Below, in pieces: positions 59,696-64,000 of a stretch of DNA of 64,000 bases. Positions within the stretch are counted from its first letter, which is position 1. Every line of letters starts with the position of its first letter. The stretch is from FEB-10 sp963710645 (GTDB lineage Bacteria > Acidobacteriota > Thermoanaerobaculia > Thermoanaerobaculales > Sulfomarinibacteraceae): the NCBI GenBank assembly GCA_963710645.1, contig CAVQBD010000007.1:62001-126000 (forward strand), written 5' to 3'. The position numbers were made by a program, and so were the translations under genes. The notes under the pieces are model-generated. The model made no database searches. It was not told the DNA's origin and saw nothing but the letters and a program-made list of their open reading frames with translations.

Positions 59696-59794
59696 TTTTT
59701 TGAATCTCGTGGAGGTGCCGTGGTTGATCGGTGAATCCACCACGCGTGGTGCAGTTGTCACATCGAGGTGTGATCGAGATTCAAAAAATCAGAG
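59690..59794. repeat. Perfect 20-bp inverted repeat between convergent genes
   Basis: CTCTGATTTTTTGAATCTCG (59690-59709) is exactly repeated in inverse at 59775-59794, with 65 bases between. The loop contains the perfect palindrome CACCACGCGTGGTG (59738-59751). The left arm includes the stop codon of mocA and the right arm ends 15 bases before the stop of gor. The A/T runs in the arms could make it a bidirectional terminator; it could also be a tiny inverted-repeat element. Confidence 0.75.
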
Positions 59795-59809
59795 AGACAC
59801 CAAGCGCGT

Positions 59810-61162
59810 TCACTTTACGGGCTCGCGCATCGTTACGAATTCTTCGGCGGCCGTGGGATGGATCCCGACGGTGGCGTCGAATCGCTCCTTGGTGGCGCCG
59901 CATTTCATGGCCACCGCCATGCCCTGAATGATCTCTCCCGCCTCCGGCCCGACCATGTGGACGCCCATCACCCGGTCGGTGGTTCGGTCCACCACCAGCT
60001 TCATCATCGTGCGCTCGTTGCGGCCGGAGAGGGTGTAGAGCATGGGCCGAAAGACCGAGCGGTAGACGACCACATCGAGACCTTCGGCGCGGGCCTCGGT
60101 CTCGGTGAGGCCGACGGTGCCGATCTGCGGTTGGCTGAAAACAGCCGTCGGGATATTCGAGTAATCCATGGCGGTGGGGTTGTCAAAAAACAGCGTTTGG
60201 ACCAGGGCCATGGCCTCGCCGATGGCCACCGGGGTGAGGTTGATGCGATCGGTCACGTCTCCGATGGCGTAGATCCCCGACACCGAGGTTTCGGAAAATT
60301 CGTCCACTGCAACCGCACCACGGGCGTTGACGTCCACGCCGAGCTCCTCGAGACCGAGTCCGGAGGTGTTGGGAATCCTGCCAGTGGCGCACAGCATCAC
60401 GTCGGTGTCGATGCTATCACCGTGGTTGGTGGTCGCTCTGAGCCCGTCGCCGGCCGCTTCGATCCGGTCGATCAGGGTATCGAAGATCAGGGTGATGCCG
60501 CGCCCGGCCATGGCTTCTGCCAGTGACGTCCGGACGTCGTCGTCGAAACCCCGCAGGAAGAGGGGTCCGCGGTAGTTGAGAGTGACCTCGGAACCCAGGC
60601 TGTTGAAGATGCCGGCGAACTCCACCGCGATGTAGCCGCCGCCGGTGATCAGAATTCGCCTCGGCAGATGGTCGAGGTGGAAGATCTCGTCCGATGTGAT
60701 GCCGAGTTCGGCGCCGGGAATGGGCGCCTTGAAGGGTCGCCCACCGGTGGCAATCAGAATGCGTTCGGCCGTGGAGCTCGCCCCGCCGACCTCCACCGTG
60801 TGGCGGTCAGCGATTCGCGCCCGCCCGTGGTGGATGTCCACCCCCGAACCCTCGAGCAGTGAGCGATAGACGCCGTTGAGCCGTTCGATCTCGCGGTCTT
60901 TGTTGGCGATCAGGGTGGACCAGTCGAAGCTGGTTTCCCCGACCGTCCAACCAAATCCCTTGCTGTCCTCGAAGGAGGACGCGAAATCCGAGGCGTAGAC
61001 CAACAGCTTCTTCGGCACGCACCCTGCGTTGACACACGTCCCGCCGAGAGGACCCACCTCGGCCACGGCCGTTCGGGCCCCGGCCGCCGCAGCCATTCGC
61101 CCAGCCCGCACTCCGCCCGATCCCGCACCGATGACGTAGAGGTCGTAGTCGAACCGTGCCAT
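59810..61162 (-). CDS. gor: Glutathione-disulfide reductase-like flavoenzyme
   Basis: The 450-residue protein starts at the ATG at 61162 behind GGGGAGC. It has the FAD site VIGAGSGGVRAGRMAA (about 10-25), the redox disulfide GTCVNAGCVPKK (about 40-51), the NAD(P)H site ITGGGYIAVEFAGIFNSLG (about 170-188), the second FAD motif GIYAIGDVTDRINLTPVA, and the catalytic HPTAAEEFVT at the C-terminus. That set and the SGGVRAGR variant fit glutathione reductase better than lipoamide dehydrogenase. It reduces glutathione disulfide with NADPH and supports the glutathione S-transferase encoded at 31580-32191. It appears to be transcribed alone. Confidence 0.9.
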   Translation of the reverse strand: MARFDYDLYVIGAGSGGVRAGRMAAAAGARTAVAEVGPLGGTCVNAGCVPKKLLVYASDFASSFEDSKGFGWTVGETSFDWSTLIANKDREIERLNGVYRSLLEGSGVDIHHGRARIADRHTVEVGGASSTAERILIATGGRPFKAPIPGAELGITSDEIFHLDHLPRRILITGGGYIAVEFAGIFNSLGSEVTLNYRGPLFLRGFDDDVRTSLAEAMAGRGITLIFDTLIDRIEAAGDGLRATTNHGDSIDTDVMLCATGRIPNTSGLGLEELGVDVNARGAVAVDEFSETSVSGIYAIGDVTDRINLTPVAIGEAMALVQTLFFDNPTAMDYSNIPTAVFSQPQIGTVGLTETEARAEGLDVVVYRSVFRPMLYTLSGRNERTMMKLVVDRTTDRVMGVHMVGPEAGEIIQGMAVAMKCGATKERFDATVGIHPTAAEEFVTMREPVK

Positions 61163-61284
61163 GCTCCCCGTCCTTTCGGAGGTCACACTCGGGACGCCAG
61201 ACTACATCAGCTGACCTGCGTCGATGTGGATTTTGATGATCGAGCTTCTCAGAGAAAATCCCCCGGCTCCTGGGAAGAGGAGGG

Positions 61285-61320
61285 TTCAAAATTCTAAATT
61301 AAGAATTCAAAATTCGGAAT
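61285..61320. repeat. 7-bp-period AATTC repeat tract
   Basis: TTCAAAATTCTAAATTAAGA, then ATTCAAAATTCGGAAT: about five heptads in the spacer between gor and yceI. Confidence 0.7.
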
Positions 61321-61343
61321 CTTGGGAAACGGGGGGAAGGACG

Positions 61344-61928
61344 CTACTTCTTGGCCATCTCGAGGCCAATGGAGATTTCGACCTCGTCACCGAGGATGAA
61401 ACCGCCCGCGTCGAGGGCCTTGTTCCATTCCATGCCGTAGTCCTTGCGATTGATGGTGGTGGACAGCTCGTAACCCGCCTTGGTGTTACCCCACGGGTCC
61501 TTGATCTCTCCGAGATAGGTCACCGGCAGGGTGATCTTATTGGAGACACCGAGCATGGTGAAGGTCCCTGTGACGGCGTAATCGTTGCCGCCGACCTTGG
61601 TGATCTTCGAACTCGTGAAGGTGATTTCTGGGAACTTCTCGACGTTGAAGAAGTCGGCCGACCGAAGGTGCTTGTCGCGGTCTTCGTTGGCGGTGTCGAT
61701 ACTCGCCGCGTCAATCGTGAACTGAACCGACGACGCGTCGAGGTTCTCAAAATCGACGGTCACGGTTCCGGTAAACCCGTCGAAGCGTCCGGTCACTTTG
61801 GAGATCAGGTGACGGATCTTGAAGTTCACGTCGGAGTGAGCGCCATCGACGGTGTACACGTCGGCAGCGGGGGCGATTGCAGCGATCGCCAGAACTACTG
61901 TCAATGCGAGATAGGTCATTTTCTTCAT
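61344..61928 (-). CDS. yceI: YceI-family periplasmic lipid-binding protein
   Basis: The 194-residue protein starts at the ATG at 61928, 6 bases after GGAG; the ATG four codons upstream would overlap that site. A signal peptide (YLALTVVLAIAAIAPAADVY) precedes the YceI lipocalin-like barrel: VDGAHSDVNFKIRHLISKVT, then FEITFTSS-type strands (FFNVEKFPEITFTSSKI), YAVTGTFTMLGVSNKITLPV, and a final GDEVEISIGLEM. YceI proteins bind polyprenoid or other amphiphilic lipids in the periplasm and are often induced by base or osmotic stress. It is divergent from the TonB operon. Confidence 0.93.
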   Translation of the reverse strand: MKKMTYLALTVVLAIAAIAPAADVYTVDGAHSDVNFKIRHLISKVTGRFDGFTGTVTVDFENLDASSVQFTIDAASIDTANEDRDKHLRSADFFNVEKFPEITFTSSKITKVGGNDYAVTGTFTMLGVSNKITLPVTYLGEIKDPWGNTKAGYELSTTINRKDYGMEWNKALDAGGFILGDEVEISIGLEMAKK

Positions 61929-62252
61929 ATCGTTCTCCATTTTCGTTTTGGTGGACGGTCAGTCATGCCGTCCAGTCTCTTGTCCGAACCTGTCCATCGT
62001 CCAGAAGATTCCATCGAGAGGATTGTAAACACTCAAAAAGCACATGCAGATGCTGCCAGGGTGACTCACACCGCTGCCAGGTCGGCATCGCCTGGCGAGG
62101 GCAAGGGGCGACACGTCCACTCAACTTTTCAAACCTTGACGCTAATATGCCGTTTCTTCCGGGAGCGGGAACGAAAACCGCCCGTGAGCATGTTAAATAC
62201 AGGAATGTCTGGACACAGGCGGTTCTGGCAGGGAAATTGCTAGGCTAAGAAC
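61929..62252. other. Divergent intergenic region with two small hairpins
   Basis: 324 bases between yceI and the TonB operon. It contains GGACGG ... CCGTCC and GCCAGG ... CCTGGC hairpins (9-base loops, around 61952 and 62078). No coding frame is convincing. Promoters for both directions are expected here but were not assigned. Confidence 0.5.
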
Positions 62253-63188
62253 GTGCAGCGGCACCAAATTTTCTTTCGAAGGGCGCTTGTCGCCTCATTT
62301 CTGCTGCACCTGCTGCTGCTCTTCGTTGTAATACCGGGGGCGCGGAAGGTGTGGCCGGTGAGCCTGACAGAGTCGACGCTGTTCGAACCGCCTCCCCAGC
62401 AGGTGTCCGATCAACGGCCGCTGGAATTCGAGTTCGTGGATCTTGCCGATGAGCGAGAGGAGGCCCCGGTCAGTGATCAGGTGCCGCTGTCCGATCTCGA
62501 CCGGCGAGCTCACGGAGGCGTAGGCGAGCCCGTCGAAAGATCGCCTGGCAGTGTGGGCAACACCCCCCAGCTTGTCCAGGCTGAGGGAGGTCAGGTCTTG
62601 GATCGTGGCGCACCGCCGCAACAACCTGCCCAGCCGACGGAACAGGTGTCGCCACCCGAGCCGGAGCCCGAAGAGGCCAGCAGGGAGCCGGAGGAATCCG
62701 CGCCAGAGTTCGAGCCGGAGGGTGCCGGCCCTCAAGAGCCGGAACAGCAGCAGAACCGTCCCCAGATCCAACTGCCGCCGTCTGGGTCGTGGGCGTTGCC
62801 TCCCACGGCCGGGGGACTCCCGGAAAATCCTGATCGTGAAGGCGGAAGTGTGGACGAGGGTGGGTTGTCGTTTGACACCCAGTGGTATGACTGGGGCCCA
62901 TACGCCGACAAGATGTTGCGCAGGATTCGTCGCAACTGGAGGATCCCCGAAATCGCCCGGCTGGGTGTCAGCGGTGCGGTTCGGATCCGGTTCTATATCG
63001 AAAAGGACGGCACCGTGACGGGTCTGCAGATCACCGACGAGTCTGGAAAGCCGCCAATGGACTTCGCCGCCCGAGACGCCATCAGCCACTCATCACCCTT
63101 CGATCCGCTGCCGTCCGACCTCACGGGGGTGGATCGTGAGGGAGTTACCATTACGTTCTACTACAATTCCAGCCCTCGCAGACGATGA
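62253..63188 (+). CDS. TonB-family energy transducer
   Basis: The 311-residue protein is taken from GTG 62253; the ribosome binding site is poor. A single N-terminal membrane helix (ALVASFLLHLLLLFVVIPGA) follows a short positive segment. A long Pro/Glu/Gln-rich spacer (about 110-185) should span the periplasm. The C-terminal domain, PYADKMLRRIRRNWRIPEIA, then GAVRIRFYIEKDGTVTGLQI and AARDAISHSSPFDPLP, is the TonB_C fold. With the ExbB/ExbD-like proteins downstream it carries proton-motive energy to outer-membrane transporters or, as TolA, to envelope upkeep. Its relation to iron or cobalamin uptake for the IcmF pathway is open. Confidence 0.9.
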   Translation: MQRHQIFFRRALVASFLLHLLLLFVVIPGARKVWPVSLTESTLFEPPPQQVSDQRPLEFEFVDLADEREEAPVSDQVPLSDLDRRAHGGVGEPVERSPGSVGNTPQLVQAEGGQVLDRGAPPQQPAQPTEQVSPPEPEPEEASREPEESAPEFEPEGAGPQEPEQQQNRPQIQLPPSGSWALPPTAGGLPENPDREGGSVDEGGLSFDTQWYDWGPYADKMLRRIRRNWRIPEIARLGVSGAVRIRFYIEKDGTVTGLQITDESGKPPMDFAARDAISHSSPFDPLPSDLTGVDREGVTITFYYNSSPRRR

Positions 63189-63225
63189 TCCGCGCAGGTC
63201 GTGAGAAACACGCAAGGAGCACTCC

Positions 63226-63867
63226 GTGATTGAAATTCTGAAATCCGGCGGACCGGTCATGATTCCGCTGATGGCGCTATCCATGGTGGCCATGGCCATC
63301 GTGCTCGAGCGCCTGTGGGTTCTGCGCAGGTCCAACTACCTGAAGGATGAGACGGTGTCGACGCTGAGTCACTACCTGGGTGACCGCCAGTTCAAGGCAG
63401 CGGTTGGATTCTGCAAAATGAATCCCGGCCCGTTCACCAACCTGGTGTCGGTGCTGGTGGAGAATCGGTTCGCTCCGTATGACGAGCTAAGAGAGATCCT
63501 CGAAGATACCGGACGCCGCGAGTTGATCGGCCTGCAGCGTGGACTTCCTGCGCTGGGCACCATCGTTGCAGGAGCCCCTCTGCTGGGCCTGCTGGGTACC
63601 GTGTTGGGGATGATAGACATCTTCCGAGCCGTCGCATCGGCTGGAACCGGGATCACCGAGGCGCTCGCCACCGGCATTTCCCGTGCCCTGATCACCACCG
63701 CCACGGGTCTGATCATCGCGATCCCGGCGTTGTTCGTCCACTCGTATTTGGAGTCCCGCGCGGTTGGTATTCTCGCCGATGTGGAGGCACAGATCGTCGA
63801 CTTCCTGCACCTGGTCCGAGCCCACGATTCAATCTCCGGGACCAAGGACGAGGAGGATGGCTCGTGA
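63226..63867 (+). CDS. ExbB/TolQ-type proton channel subunit
   Basis: The 213-residue protein starts at GTG 63226 after AAGGAG. Three membrane segments are visible: GGPVMIPLMALSMVAMAIVL near the N-terminus, then PALGTIVAGAPLLGLLGTVLGM, and ALITTATGLIIAIPALFVHSYL. These match the MotA/TolQ/ExbB proton channel family, including the conserved GLLGTVLGMI and the ATG-LIIAIPA segment with its polar Thr. It pairs with an ExbD/TolR-like protein whose gene overlaps its stop by 4 bases. The trio converts proton flow into motion of the upstream TonB-like protein. Confidence 0.95.
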   Translation: MIEILKSGGPVMIPLMALSMVAMAIVLERLWVLRRSNYLKDETVSTLSHYLGDRQFKAAVGFCKMNPGPFTNLVSVLVENRFAPYDELREILEDTGRRELIGLQRGLPALGTIVAGAPLLGLLGTVLGMIDIFRAVASAGTGITEALATGISRALITTATGLIIAIPALFVHSYLESRAVGILADVEAQIVDFLHLVRAHDSISGTKDEEDGS

Positions 63868-64000
63868 AGCTTGGAACGGTGCGATCGAAAGCCCGGCCGG
63901 ACATCCAGATGTCGCCGTTGATCGACGTCATCTTTCTGTTGCTGATCTTCTACGCCGTGACCACCCAGTTCGTCACCGATGAACGGCTCAAGCTCAAGCT
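63864..64000 (+). CDS. ExbD/TolR-type protein, cut by window end
   Basis: Translation from GTG 63864, overlapping the ExbB-like stop (GTGA), gives MKLGTVRSKARPDIQMSPLI, then DVIFLLLIFYAVTTQFV. GAGGAGGATGG lies just upstream. The sequence is the single transmembrane helix of ExbD/TolR with the essential proton-carrying Asp in PLIDVIFLLLIF. Only the first 45 codons are inside the window. Confidence 0.9.
   Translation, partial: MKLGTVRSKARPDIQMSPLIDVIFLLLIFYAVTTQFVTDERLKLK

Noticed and set aside
59690..59794. Complete insertion sequence
   Set aside because: Only 105 bases, no transposase frame, and no obvious direct repeat of flanking bases.
59810..61162. Dihydrolipoamide dehydrogenase
   Set aside because: The SGGVRAGR variant of the FAD site and the GTCVNAGCVPKK context fit glutathione reductase, and no 2-oxoacid dehydrogenase genes are nearby.

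Overview
The window is 64 kb of GC-rich, densely coding bacterial DNA. Most genes have strong AGGAGG-type ribosome binding sites. Four eukaryote-like Ser/Thr kinases carrying TPR, TolB-like or PD40 sensor regions, many unrelated secreted proteins, a fused B12 mutase (IcmF) and a periplasmic molybdenum aldehyde oxidoreductase together suggest Acidobacteriota, probably near Thermoanaerobaculia. That placement is inference from gene content; no rRNA, tRNA, CRISPR array or complete insertion sequence was seen.

Layout. 0-5 kb: secreted repeat proteins (a cut-off propeller, an unknown exported protein, an FG-GAP protein), a membrane metallopeptidase and a YhbY RNA-binding protein. 5-13 kb: kinase 1 with a small partner gene, a large C39-like peptidase, upp, an OmpW-like barrel and a lipoprotein sulfurtransferase. 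13-24 kb: a divergent pair of surface proteins sharing an RTYN/GTFGQ domain, a family-3 solute-binding protein, a DUF1579-like protein and an RND efflux pair. 24-34 kb: kinase 2 (PD40 propeller), a C1A peptidase, a DUF362 protein, a glutathione S-transferase, a ParE/Phd toxin-antitoxin pair and another secreted propeller. 34-43 kb: kinase 3, an ICMT-like methyltransferase, a third RTYN-type protein, a formylglycine-enzyme-like protein, an orphan membrane protein, a lower-GC methyltransferase and a transthyretin-like protein, in a stretch full of a dispersed short repeat. 43-53 kb: IcmF, an exported glutamine-amidotransferase-like protein, a broken metallopeptidase, kinase 4, a secreted Xaa-Pro peptidase and a DUF4019 protein. 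53-64 kb: an SDR lacking its catalytic Tyr, a CIA30 / Trp-rich pair, a paoABC-like operon with a divergent mocA-like gene, a glutathione reductase, YceI, and a TonB-ExbB-ExbD operon cut by the window end.

The most notable signal is a short tag, LFxDGFExG(D/T)(T/S)xxW, shared by exported proteins of unrelated architecture. In four proteins exactly 19 residues run from its first residue to the stop. A fifth carries 13 extra residues, and a sixth has the same motif at its mature N-terminus. It behaves like a sorting, anchoring or processing signal, or like the retained first strand of a lost domain, and no cognate enzyme is evident here.

Two intergenic repeat families (GTGGCACCCAT-type, some copies forming hairpins, and 7-bp-period AATTCNN tracts) and two gene remnants (an IcmF 3' end and an HELGH peptidase) show that spacers here decay and rearrange.
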